Below are positions 1-12,500 of a stretch of DNA of 64,000 nucleotides, piece by piece. The stretch is from Patiria miniata (Eukaryota; Echinodermata; Asteroidea; Valvatida; Asterinidae). The position numbers and the translations under genes were made by a program. The stretch lies in assembly GCF_015706575.1 (NCBI RefSeq), contig NW_024037076.1, positions 2,852,001 through 2,916,000 of the forward strand, given 5' to 3'. Under the pieces are notes generated by a model that was not told the DNA's origin, ran no database searches, and worked only from the letters and a program-made list of their open reading frames with translations. Numbering within the stretch: the stretch's first letter is position 1; the number at the start of each line of letters is the position of its first letter.

Positions 1-984
1 CGAAATGATGTTAATCGGAAAGAACATTTAAAAGTAGGATATAAACATCCACACAACCATCCTTTAAAAACAGGGCGCTTTTGTATAATATTCTTGTGTT
101 ATTCGTGTGAGAACGACTTTCGGGGTCCACTTTTTGCGACCCCAAAAAGTTGGGCTGTTCGTGCTTGTTGTGATTCCAGCCGTAAGGGTTCGCCTTTTGC
201 GGACGTGTAAGAAATCACATTTTGTGCATTGGTGATTGGTCACCGCTGTTCGGGACCACTGTGCTGTGTACGTGTGTACTACTGCTACTACGACACACAC
301 AACCCTTACAACTTGTAAGTTGTATTGTACATTGTATGAAAATGACTAGGAAACACGTATCATTCATAGTTTTCATACTCTGTCTCATATGTTTATCGTG
401 TCCAATGTAAACAGTCTTTTTTTTCCATCTTTTCTCGGGAATGCATTAAGTTGGTTTCCTTTCAACCAGATGTTTGAAATAGGATATTATTATTCATGTT
501 TAAAGTAAACAATCCTAAACATGAAACTCTCGGGGATTTCAGGAAGCAGTGCCTCTTTAAATAATATATTATTGTGAATAATTCTGTTGAAATTTTGTTA
601 ATAAAATTGACAAGTGTTGAGATAGAACCATGGTTGATATAAGTTATTATTAATATAACTTTATAAGTACCACTAGGCACTACTACAGGCTGATGTCATT
701 GATTAATAATATGTTGGATAGTAAACAAGTTCCGGCACCAGTCCCCACAGTACACACAACCCATTCACCACGAGGCGGCGAACAGACCTACAAATCCAAC
801 ACGTGTGGCAACGTTGCATCACATTGTCTGCCATGTGTTCTTTGTTCGCGCGCCCCCGCGCGGCCTATATGGCCGCACGTCGCACGAAGAGAGAAACACA
901 CCACCGTTTTTACGCCGCAAATTTCACCATACCGAATTCCATTCCATGTTTGAGAAAACGTAGGATTGTGATGAAAACCCTTAC
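1..984. other. non-coding flank, presumably intron 1 of the UCK gene
   Basis: No exon with a plausible family match was found on either strand. Because the UCK exon at 985-1095 ends in a splice donor read leftwards, this stretch is most simply the first intron of that gene. The 830-980 part is GC- and CpG-rich and belongs to the promoter-proximal island. Short open frames here have no recognisable motifs. Confidence 0.5.
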
Positions 985-1095
985 CTTCCCCGAGGAAGTT
1001 CCCCCGCTGACGCCGATGAGAAATGGTCTTCTAATCTGGCCATTTGATGAGGACGTTTTCCCGTTTGCTGAGTCCTGCGAACCCCGACCCGCCAT
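985..1095 (-). CDS. UCK2: uridine-cytidine kinase, first coding exon (partial gene)
   Basis: This exon encodes the first 37 residues of a uridine-cytidine kinase, the cytosolic enzyme that phosphorylates uridine and cytidine in pyrimidine salvage. It starts MAGRGSQDS, has a Ser/Asn-rich linker, then PFLIGVSGGTSSGK. The last part is the Walker A P-loop and is nearly identical to my memory of human UCK2 (PFLIGVSGGTASGK). The exon ends exactly after the P-loop lysine in phase 0, followed by a good donor (AAG|GTAAGG read on the minus strand). The ATG at 1095 fits the length of vertebrate N-termini. The remaining exons are not in the window and must lie to the left. UCK1 and UCK2 cannot be separated from this exon alone, so the symbol means the UCK1/2 group. 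The gene is head to head with the TIR-TMEM268 gene, 2.4 kb away. Confidence 0.85.
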
Positions 1096-1240
1096 GTTGC
1101 TGTATGGCCTCCATGTCGTGAAAACCGCGCAATTTGCTTTCAGCGCGGGCGCCTAAAAGCGTCCGATTGGGCGCCACGCGATAAGATTACCGCGTTAAGT
1201 AAACAAATCCCCTTTGTCAATCCGCCTATTTGGGCGGCAT
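1096..1240 (-). promoter_or_regulatory. UCK promoter region, CpG-rich with CCAAT box
   Basis: The 145 bases upstream of the UCK start codon are GC- and CpG-rich. They contain an inverted CCAAT motif (ATTGG at 1166-1170 on the plus strand), about 70 bases from the ATG. No TATA box is visible. This is typical of a housekeeping promoter. The transcription start itself is not defined by the sequence. Confidence 0.4.
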
Positions 1241-1845
1241 TTAACGGTTGAAAATGAGACCACTTATCTTGTTAGTAATTTATTGCATGCTGATGTAAGC
1301 ATTTGAAAGAATTATTTTTAGAACATGATCTAACAGCAGTCTTGTGTGATGTGACTCAACAGAGAGTCAAAGCCAATTAAAATATGATTTGCTTTTATTT
1401 AGATAAAAAAATAAGCACAGCTAGCTGGCCCGAGAAAAGACCTCGATACCAACGGATCAACTCGCGACACTCGGTGTGTCGCCACTAACTTTGGGCTAGT
1501 TATCAAACCTCGAGTTCACAGTCACTGTTGTCGGTCTTGAATTGACAATGATTTAAAAACTAAATTTAAAAAGAAAAAGCGCTAGCACTCATTCAGAAAT
1601 TGGAAATCCGTGCAGCCGGCGGCCGCTGACTAATGTAATGAAACTAGTAAATTGGGCGCAAAAAAATGAAATAAATATCAACACACATTTATACAGCCGT
1701 AGATAGTTCAACCAACGTCTTTGTATATTTTGTTTCCTTCTGCGGTTTGATCATAGAGCTGTATGATACAGCTCTATGGGTTTGATACATTTCTCATTCA
1801 TAAAAACGACTACACCTCTAAGTTGCATATATTTCCGGACCATAA
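1241..1845. other. intergenic, nothing recognised
   Basis: AT-rich spacer between the UCK promoter and a repeat block. I see no coding exon, RNA gene or clear repeat. Confidence 0.4.
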
Positions 1846-2340
1846 TAATAATAATAATATTTTATTCGGCAAATTGACAAAAATACATACAATTTCAATA
1901 AATATATAAAATTTGATATTAAAAAAAAAGGATATATACAAACAATAATTAGAAACGTAGTAAACACTACACACGAAAGACAGAACGTGGACAGTGCAGG
2001 GCTGCCAAGGAGAAGAACAAAAGTGAAACAAAATGCTGTCGCCAATAGGGCGTGTCTCTCCAACCCTGCACAATGACAGACACATAATACAAACCAATGA
2101 AACCAAGCACAAAACAATTAAAACTACCAAAATTGCACAAGGGAGGAAATGTCCAAGGGAGTATAATATGGGATTCAAAAATGGGCAGGGCAGATGAGGC
2201 TAAGTAAAGGAAGTGACAATTGACAATGGTACGTGCGCGTACACGGATTTTTTTTATTCCCCCCCCCCAATAAAAAATAAATTGTTTTTGTTTTTCCTTG
2301 CCCCCACCCACAATCCCCCCCCCCCCCCCCGTACGCGTGT
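1846..2340 (-). repeat. probable retroposon 3' tail plus C-rich low-complexity DNA
   Basis: An AAT-repeat tract at 1846-1860 is followed by sequence which, read on the minus strand, ends in GCCGAATAAAATATTATT. That is the usual look of a LINE or SINE 3' tail ending in a trinucleotide repeat. Two long C runs (about 2262-2271 and 2317-2330) bound the right side. No reverse-transcriptase frame is present, so the family is not assigned. Confidence 0.35.
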
Positions 2341-2454
2341 TTTGATAATATTGCCCGACATTCATTTCCCGCGCAAAACAGATCAGCGCAAGTGCGCCAT
2401 GTGATTTGTACTTTGAATAAATATTCATAAATACCTCAGACAGTTTAGCTATTC

Positions 2455-2670
2455 CTATTGGTCGAGAGCCCGTCACGTGGCCGGTATTAAACGGATGATA
2501 AAGACATGGATAGCTGGTCTTAAACACTTTTCCAGTGTCACAATAAAATGTGGACTCCTAAAAATCCAGTTCCTCTTACCGTTTCATTGGTTGAACGTTC
2601 ACAATCCTCACGTAGGCATGCGCAACACTACAAGCGAGTCAGAATTTTATAGTTCTAAACTCAAAACGCA
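2455..2670 (-). repeat. diverged copy of interspersed repeat family A
   Basis: Read on the minus strand this stretch resembles the copies at 18513-18683 and 32660-33105. Shared landmarks are GCATGCGCAA, a CATTGGTT block, a CACGTG-like site and a GACTC block. Divergence is clearly higher than among the other copies, so this looks like an older insertion of the same short non-autonomous element. It carries no coding potential. Confidence 0.5.
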
Positions 2671-2884
2671 ACGCCCCAGGTGCGTTCTGCGTGACATCGC
2701 GCAGAACATGTTACGCGCGCGTCAATCTCCATAAAAGGGTTGTTTACATCTTACTCGCCAGCTGAACACTCCATTATTTTGCTAGAGGGATGTTTCAAAA
2801 AGCATGAAGTGAACTTGTTGAACAAAATCGGGATTTTTTGAACGAATTATTTGAAATTTTTTTACGGATAAGGCATTTATGAAT

Positions 2885-3047
2885 GGGAATAAATATGTGC
2901 TCGGTCGGTATTTATCACTCGTTTAATACCGCTTAGAGTCTGGGTGCTGATAATTACCCTCGCCTCCGGCTCGGGTAATTATCAGCACCCAGACTCTAAG
3001 CGGTATTAAACGAGTGATAAAAACCTCCGGAGCACACATTTATTCCC
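2885..3047. repeat. long hairpin, near-perfect inverted repeat
   Basis: About 75 bases from 2885 are repeated in inverse order, ending at 3047, with a loop of only a few bases near 2963. The arms differ by a few changes close to the outer ends (around 2903-2910 against 3022-3031). Such compact palindromes are typical of hairpin MITEs. It lies about 450 bases before the first exon of the TIR-TMEM268 gene. Confidence 0.8.
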
Positions 3048-3501
3048 TTATTAGTTAACCTAAAAGGGTCTTAAACGATTTCACGCATTCGTGAATTAGA
3101 CTTGAATGTAGTCGTTTGATTATTCGACAATCATGATCGATCAAATGCATTGAGTTCAACAGCTAGCCATCGATGGTGGCGCACGTCATCGTCATCAGCT
3201 AGCTAGTTGAGTTGCAAAAATTATTTCTCGTGCGTGCTAAATCTGATGATGATTGCTGGTATTATTAAAATTTGTCGATAAAAACCAGAAGTGTGACCAG
3301 AATTGACGAGATATGTGCCTTTTTTATTTCTATACTCTAGTCATGCGCTGACGGATGAGGGAAATTGTTGTTGAAATTCGTTGTTGATGGTTGAGAAGTG
3401 GACGAATTATTTTCAGCGGGGTTGCTGCGCGCAGGATATAGGAACCCTAGGGAGCTGGAGCGCGGCCAGCGCCAGCCAGCCAGAGGCAGAGGTAGGCGGA
3501 A

Positions 3502-6500
3502 ATGGAAGAGCCGATACCGGATTATGGTGACGATTTATTTGTAGAAGACGGTGAGTAATATGACTAATATGAGATGTAGTTGTACATTTTGTGTACCTGA
3601 CTTGTTGCTGAATACCTGTTGATGGCTTGATAAGAACATAAATTGAAGTTTAGATTTACTGCCACTGCCAAATCGCCTTTTTCCGTCCAGAAATTGATGA
3701 TGAAATTCAAATTGAACTTAATGAATGCTGCTTGTTGCAGCTGATTATATTGTGACGCAGGTTTAAGTTACCTGTTTAAAAATTACATGCAGGCCCACAT
3801 GTCAATAATCTCAGCCCACGTGCTAAAGAAATATAATCAAATCAACTACCTCGAGCTTAGCTGCATTTTATGTACATGTACGTCTGCATTTCAGCAAGGC
3901 ATAAAATGATTAACAAAGTAATATTATTTTTACCATATGTCTCTAGACTAGAGAACTATTTATGTTTGCATATAATTAAAGTATAATAAGTAGGCCACTG
4001 TGGGCTGTATTACATGTATTTAATTCATAAAACCAATACAGGCGATTCACAATAGTGCGCCTCCAAGAGTTTGCAACGCGTTGGCCAATCACAATGCGCG
4101 AAATCAGTCGACCTTTTCCAAACGCGCATTGGGTCGACTGATTTCGCGCATTGTGATTGGCCAACGCGTTGCAAACTCTTGGAGGCGCACTATTGTGAAT
4201 CGCCCGTATTCCACACAGTACACACTACTTTATTGATAAATGAATTGACTAGAAATATGAAATTGCTTGGAATGAACTGTTCCTTTTGAACAGTGTTGAT
4301 TTGTAAATTGTAATTTTGCAGGGTATCCCTTTCTGTCTGGTAAAACTTTGACAAAAGTTCTGATGAAACGAGCAACAAGTACAGCTGATGATGGTATTGT
4401 ACTATGTGCTCCATGAACCTTAGAAGCATCTGAAGTTTCTGAACTTCTGAAACATCTTTTAAAAAATGTTATGCCTGAAAATGAATTTAAAAAAAAATTG
4501 ATGCAGCCTCAAAAAAAGGAAGCGGGCGGGGATGATCAACTGATTGTTTTTTTTAATTTTTTTTATTTAGCCTTACATTCATATTCAATGAAATCTTCAA
4601 ATGTTAATGTATTCAGCGATAGGATTTCATACACAGAAGTTTAATTTCAATAAATTTACACTTGAAACTAGAAGAGGATATCAACGTTTTGATTTCATGC
4701 ATGTATTCCCGGAAATTCCAGTCTGCATGAAACATAAGCTCATATAGGCCTATCTGTATTCATCGTGATATGATCTTCGTTTAATATTGAATAAAGTTTC
4801 CTCAATATTTTGTGCATATGTTTATTTGTTAGCCTGCACACATGATTATGCTTGAAAATTTAGCGGTTGAATGCACTGGTGATCCACATCGATTATAAAA
4901 ATGACTGTGCCAATGTTTGTATACATCTATATGTAATTCCAAAAGTACAGAATTTTACATGTGTTATGTAAAGCACACAATATGTTATGTAGGCCTATAT
5001 GTACTGTGTTCAGGATTTTCCTTTTCACTATGTTAAGCTTTCAGTTCATATGCGCATTGTGTGTTCACTTTGAAAAGGGCATAATTATAAGAGGCTTTTT
5101 AACAATGTAGAGAAGGGGGAGGGTTGTGTTGAGGGTTACATCACATTCCAGGAATTCCAGATTTATAATAGCGCTTCATTTAAATGACAATGTGTCTGAT
5201 GGAGCGAATTAGCCATAGCTTCTGTACAGTGCAGTGCAAGGGACCGTGGGATACATGCGAGGGGACATGTACATGTACAAATTGTACCTGTACGTTTTTC
5301 AGATCACCGTGTTCTGCAAATTGTGGTTTAGTTTGTGGACAGTCGGCCAAGCATTGGGAGAGCATAAAAAAATGGTCTTGCATTATTGAACATTTGTTAA
5401 GGAGCAATGAATGATTTCCACACTTGAACTTTTTTATGTGTGAAAAATACTCAATCCTGTAATCAAAATTATAATGGACACCTTTTTTTTTTTTTAAAGT
5501 GAACTCATTTCCTCCTGTTTTCCTGATATGTGACGGTGCTGTTTATGTGAATTTAATAGCGGTGGGAGAAATTGGAGATTTCAAAACATGGATATCCTAC
5601 TTTTTTCAAACCGAATACCAACTATCCGATTTCACCGGAAGTTCCCATCCAGCTCACAGTCATGCCAACAAAAAGTGACGAGTGAGGTGCCGCATGCAAT
5701 GCCCTCCCAATGACTGGGTATAGTTGGCAGGACTCAATGACCTCTGACTGGGCCTTTACAAAAACACTTTTGAAAAATGGATGGAAACTCTCTGATAAGT
5801 CAAATGGGCAGGCTATACCAAAGAGACCACTAGCCAGTAAATGGAGAACTTTACAGTCAGAGACCATCGAGCAAATTCGGGGATGTTCCAGTTGTTTTCT
5901 TTAGCCTGTGTCCCAAAAAATGGAAGACTTAAAAATAAAATTATTTTGTTTCGAATATCCAGTTGCCAAAAATCGAAACTTAAGGCCAAAAAAAAAAGTC
6001 TCCGGTTTCTGGTATGGAGCTTGCCAAAAAAGTGGTGCGGCGACGCGGCTTTTTTTTTTTTTTTACCTGATTTTTTTAGTTTCAAATGTCGGCTGATGAC
6101 TGCAAATGGTGCCCGACTAAACTTAGTGCAAATGTATGGGAGTCCAGAGAGGCCACATAAAGCTTATTCTCGACCATAACCCAATCTAAAAATTTAATTT
6201 TATTCCCAGCCTTGATAACCTGTTACTAGTAATCTTCTTGTTATGAATGCTCAACTGCTCTGTGGACCAAGTAATGGATTTCTAATTTGATCTTTGTCCG
6301 ACCGAGAACTCCCAGAACAAAAGAGCTTTTGTTCCAGCTGTCGATAATTTTATTATTAGGTGTGCAGACAGCCGTAACCATTGACCATAGTGCTTGGGGA
6401 ATGGTATGAAATACATTGCTGAACTCATGATATGATGCCAGGGTAGTGATCTAAAGTTCGAAGAAGAAAGTACACTAAATAGGTCAATCAAAGGTAATAC

Positions 6501-9500
6501 ATGCCCGTAATTTATTTGCTGTAATTAGGTCAATAAATGCATGTGTGACTCTAGAACAATAGGACGATGACCTAAGTTAAACTGTGCAATTGCCTAATAG
6601 TAATACTATGCATACCAGTAAACCTTGAATTGAAATGTTGATACTGGGTTCTTTTGGTTCCAAATTTTATTGCAATGTGATCACTTGAGACATTTGCTTT
6701 AACTTGAAAGGAGGACCACAAAACCCAATGAAATCTAGACCTACACATGTACATGTACATTGTCATGGAAATCATGTATATGTAAACATGTACTTTTTGT
6801 CGTTTATGTGGACTTTCCTTTTTTATGTTTCACAATGCGTTCTGAATTGTGAAAATTCAGGATTAAAAAGTCAATCATTAAAACTGGGCGTCGGAGGGGA
6901 TTGTTTCACATTAGCATGCAAATTGTTTATTTTAATAATATTTCAGTGACAAGTATTCTGTTAAACAGTTACCTCATTAATCTTATAAATAAAATAATCG
7001 CAACTGTACTGATCACTAGGTGAAGAGATGGTGGGGAATGTTCTAACTCTCTCTGCAAATGCTTCATACATGTACAATGAAAGTGTGCTGGTACCCTACA
7101 TAATGTGTATTGTGATATTCCTGAAAAGACTTGCCAGGTCAAATATTTGCACAGCTTAGACCTCACTTTCTGTGGATATTTATACTTCCCATGGACAAAA
7201 AAAACCCAGAAAGCTTATTCAAATTTCTTTCAACATCCTTGTAATATGTATACTTGCAGAGAGTGAAGCAGAAGTGATATTTGAATCAGAAAGTGAATTC
7301 TGGAAATTAAGTAAAACATCAACTCGTTTTGGTTGAAAACTACATGTATGTTATTATAATGCATGAAAGATTGTGCAATAGTCAAGCCAGACAGACAGTC
7401 TACAAAATGTGCATGAGACGTTCTGGTGGAATTTTTTTTTTTGTCAATAAATTGGAACACCATATGTTGTGGATACTAAGTATTCGCTTTCCATTACAAA
7501 TGGATCAGGTGCCCCAGACACAATGGGTTTTTTCCACATATGTAGTAGTAACAAAAATATGAGAATGCCATTTAAAGTCACTTGATATAGGCAATTTCCC
7601 ATGAAAAAAATTATAAACAGGTCTTAATGAGGGATTTCTCATTCCTTTTAATACAAAAACAGGGGGGTCATGTTATAAAAAAAAATAGTGCTGTTAGGCC
7701 AACAAAAAAAATTAGTCTGTCTCTGGTCAGACCGAAGTTCCGGAATTGATGCGGCGACGCAGTTTTTTTTTTTTTTTTGGTGGCTTTTTTTTTTTTCAAG
7801 CTTGTATTGTACAGACAAGGTGGGTACTATTTTGCTTTTTTTTGTCCTCATTATACATTGGTGTCCTCCATAATTTGCCTTGGTGCCCTTTATCATTTGC
7901 CTTGGTGCAATTTCCCCATTCCTTGGTGTTCCTTGGTACAAAAATTTGAGGAGCTGTTGTAGCTTCCGTGTTAATTTGAAGAAAAAAAGGTTGACGCGCA
8001 TGATTAAAATCGACGCGCGCGCTGACAAGAGACTGAGTATTTTTTGGGGGGGTCTTACTGTTAGAGCACTGGTTTAGAAAAAGGCAGTGTGTGTAGATTT
8101 TTATTTAATGAATATTTTGACTTGGATATGAACCCCTTTTCTCCAGGTGTCGCATTCAAGGCCCCCCCCCCCTCCCCCACCTACTGTACTTTTGTACCCA
8201 CGTTGATTTTCTCACCTGCCAGAAAGTTTTGGAAGTGCACCCTTGTGCAGAGTGTGTTGTTATTGGGCCTGAAGTATGTGATAGTCTGGTTAAACAATTG
8301 ACCCAAGCTGAGGTTCACATAAGCTCATGGAAAGCACAAGCATTATGCCCATTAACATTTAGCATTGTTACCATCTGTTGTTCAATGTTTCTTTTTCTAG
8401 AGAGACTGCTGTACACAGACGACTTGGGTCATAGTGCAAGTCCTCTTGATGACTGGGAGGCAGAAGCTGATCAAGGAGATCACATCATCCGTGTCCATGA
8501 CGACGAAGAAGAAGATGATGATCACAAGGATTACCACGACAGCCACTCAGATAACTCCTCACTCCAAGATGAGGCCAGCCAAGGTGCTCGGGCACGGCCT
8601 ACAGAGGGCGGTATTGCCCCACCCTTGGTAGGAGTGGAGACATGTCACGCCTTTTTCTGCTACTCTAAGGAGGATGAAGAATGGGTGGTCAACGTGATGC
8701 AGAAGTTGGAGTCGTCAGCTTACGGCTTCCGATGCTGTAATCACAGCCACGAGTTCGATCCTGGCGTCGTCCGTATGGACCGTATCGTCAACGCTCTCTG
8801 CACGGCGCGCAAGATCGTACTAGTCTTGTCTCCAGACTTTGTCCAGAGCCAGTGGTGCACCTATGAGAACTTGAAAGCACTCAGGCTTCATTTCAGGAAC
8901 GTGAACAAGGTTATACCTGTGCTACTGACGGAGGTTGACCTACCGGATTTCCTGCAAGATATCCCCAACGTCAACGGAATGTCCAAGAACTTCTGGCAGA
9001 AATTCATTGCTGCTCTTCAATTTGGTAAGATTCTTAAAAACATCAGCATTTAAGAATTTGATGGAATTGTGTCACTCCAGACTTGAGTAATATCAAGCTT
9101 TTGGAAACAATTGTCTAAAGTTTTGTTGACATTATTTGGGGTAGCATTTTAATTTTCGTACTTTCTTCTAACGCTTCTATTTACAGATCCATACAAAGGA
9201 ACTTTGGAAACCTCAGCCCAGTACAACATTCCTGGTAGGTAAAGAAAGAAAAAAAAAAAAAAAAGTAGACTTACATTTAAGGATCAGTGGAAATCATCTT
9301 TCTAGCAGGATGTTTAACCCTTTTGTTTGATCAGTCACAGACAGTCAAAAAGTCAATCCTGTTCCCTGCCATGCCTTTTACAAAGGTTAGTCACGAACAA
9401 TCACATCATATTTCTGGTACGCACTGTGAGTGTGACAGTCAAATTCCATCAACAGACAAAAACAGGCAACTGATAGGCACAGCTGGCTTATCAATCTCCT

Positions 9501-12500
9501 ACAGTCAAAGCATAGCTATATCAGGTTTCATAACAATCACAGCCAGTCAATCCTGCTTTATGAAGGCAGGGAGCACTCAACTTTTGAAAACAGTCACTTG
9601 ATTTATTCTGACTGCTGGGCTGGCCTTGTTGAAATTGCCAGCCAGAGAGGGAGGTTAATGCTGGCAAAATGGCTTGTTCCCCACTCACTTAGGAATGATT
9701 TTCCGTTTTCATGACAGCCTTATACAACGGTGTGGAGTTGGGTCAAGTCTACTCCATGTCTGAGTGCTGTTGTAGGGCAAGATTTGACACGGTCTATTGC
9801 CCCGATGAGCTGGCCAGGAAAGGAGTTATGGTGAGTTATGATGTCCATCAATGTCTCATTTGTGTCTGTTTGCCTAGCGTCAGTGCTAAAGGAGTCTCCA
9901 TATCCGAGTCTTGACTAATAAATGTACTGGAAACAACATTTTTTAAGTAAGATTGAGGCTCTGCATGGTGGAGATACTAAATAATGAAAGGTTTGCGGAA
10001 ACACCATGTGCGAATAAATAAACATTTTTTAAATGCCTTATTTTCGTTTGATCCTGGTAGGTTCCACAAACCGACTACACGTCCTGCATCAATACCATCT
10101 TAGACAGTCCCAAGATGCGCTGGCACACCCTGTGGTACAATCGTGTCTTCAGTGTGACCCTCTGCATCCTCCTATCCATTCTCATCATCGTGGGCCTAGT
10201 AGGCAACCTGAGTGATTTCAGCCGTGAGGGCGCTACGCTACCCGCAGGCTGGGCGTTCCTGATTGGTCTTATTCTGTCTGTTATCGTCAGCGTCTTGGTT
10301 CATATCATCACCTACCTGGAAACAATCAAGGTGAGATGACGTCTCAAAAAAGAACTTGGAACATTCCCTGCACCAATTTGAGGATTTCTATGTCAACTTC
10401 TAACATTTGCTGAGAATAAGAACTATGCTTTTGAAGAAAATAGCTATCCAACAAAATGTTCATGTGATGTATGTTGCCTACAACAGGATCTCAGCGATAT
10501 GTTGTTAAGCCTAATAATGTAGTCGCATTGCTTTTTGAATACTTCACTTGGAACACACCACATTCCTGTCAAAGCAAGCTATGACAGAGAGTAGTTCAAC
10601 TCTGCATTATTCATGTTTAAAGGTAGCATGTATTTGCAAACATCAGAAAACGAAACTACCAAATTATTATGAAATACATGTACCTTACTTGACTGTAAGT
10701 GAATTATAGTCTCAAGCATCCTGTGAAATCATGGCATCTGGTGTGCTGTCATTTTCAAGAAAAGTGGAATTTTTGTATCAATTTCCAACGATGGTCGGCC
10801 GACCATCGTTGGAATTTTTTTTTTTTTTTTTTCTTCACATACTGTCCCAATTTACCAAATTTATTAAGTCTACAATCAGTTACATATCCGTGAACGGGTG
10901 CAAGCCAGCTAGTCTGGTTTCCTGACCTAACAATTCCTGACGTCTATAAATGGCTCTGTTTCGTCTGAAGTAGGGTCAGGGAGCCAGACTACAAGAAAAG
11001 CATTTTTTTTTCTTCGTTTTTCCAGCATCTATAAACACAAAACTTTTAGACAGTGTATTACTAAATAACCCTGACGCAGTAAGGAACAAACATGCTTGCT
11101 TCTTTGTGATCAGACTTCTAAGAATTTGCAAGCAGTTAAACACCACAATTTACTACAACTGTGGTTCATTGTAGTGTCAGAGAGTGTTGTAGTAAACCTA
11201 GTAGAAACATTCTCGTCATCTTGTCGTCTGTGTTTTTTATTTTTTCCACAGCTGAACACCCACATAGAGAACCATCTCGCCAAGGCTAACGTCACTCTGA
11301 CCAGGCACAACGTCCTCGTGGGCATGACTGACTGCTTCTCATTCTGCTGGAACAGGGCCAGGGTATCCTTGCACTTCAATACTGCCGCCCCTTTGGCACA
11401 CACTATAGAGGGCGCTCTTGCAATGACTCACAAAAGAAATTCCATCACAAATACATAAGGCTGATTAAAAGTAAAATAAAACAGTTTCTAGTCCGGGCTT
11501 TTTGGAAAAATGAAGGAGGCAGGCTTTTTATGTCTCTTTTTTTTTTAAGATGGCGAATTTTCCAAAATTGTGAATGGATTCTTCTATTTTCTCCAAAAAG
11601 GAGCCGTAACCCTTCTACAAAGCTACAATTTTGTCCAAAACAAATAAACAGACAATTTGACAATATATTTTCAAATATATTGCAAATGTATGAATTAATA
11701 AAAAAAAAAGGAGGCGGGCAGGAAAAAAAAAGAAGCGGCGGTGACAAGAAACTGGTTTATTTTTCTACGCGGCCTAACCCATAGCATGTAGATATTGTAA
11801 TCAAGAATGTTGCCATGATAACAAAATGGATACTCAAGAAAAACTGCACCATACTGCAGCAGAGATTAACTCGATAGTAATTTAGTTTACTTTTTTAAAA
11901 TCCATCAGGGGTGCTACTTTTTTTTTCTTCTCTTTTTCTTGTTCTCTCTCCTAACTGTATGTGCCTGTTTTTGTTTTCTTTACTGTTCTTATTGTCTGTA
12001 CTTGAATTTTTACCTGTGAAATTAATAAATGAAATGAAATGAAATGAAAATAAGAATGACCTTAAACTTAAAAGGATTCCCCCAAAGAAAACAAAATCAT
12101 TGCTTTTGATGACCAGCAATGGAATCGCCTCTTATTATGAACCCAAATTGTCATTTTCATTTCATTGAGGAGCGTGCATTCGATGTAAGCTTGTCCAACC
12201 ACAACCATCATTGTCAATTGAGTGACTCCGTGAAAATCCCGATCTGAGTCTTTTCATCCAAAAGACATGCGTCGGCGTGCTTAATTTGATTACTTAAAAT
12301 TTAATAATGGAAGCGCTGCGCTGGGGGAGTCGTCTTGACTGAATCTGTGTGATGGAATATGATTGAATTATTTCTTCTCCTTGACTTTATGCTACAGTTG
12401 CACTTTATCTACTACGACCTTCGCAAATGCAGAGTAAGTCTTGACATTATTCAATTCTTAACAGTAAAATTTACATTTCCTTTAAACATATGGTTTAAGA

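Noticed and set aside
803-1156. Plus-strand open frame of 117 codons over the UCK first exon
   Set aside because: It is the shadow of the GC-rich UCK exon and its promoter on the other strand; no motif or splice support.
5184-5414. Cysteine-rich open frame of 76 codons in intron 1
   Set aside because: The cysteines come from TGTACA-type repeats. The minus strand is equally open here and no splice sites fit.
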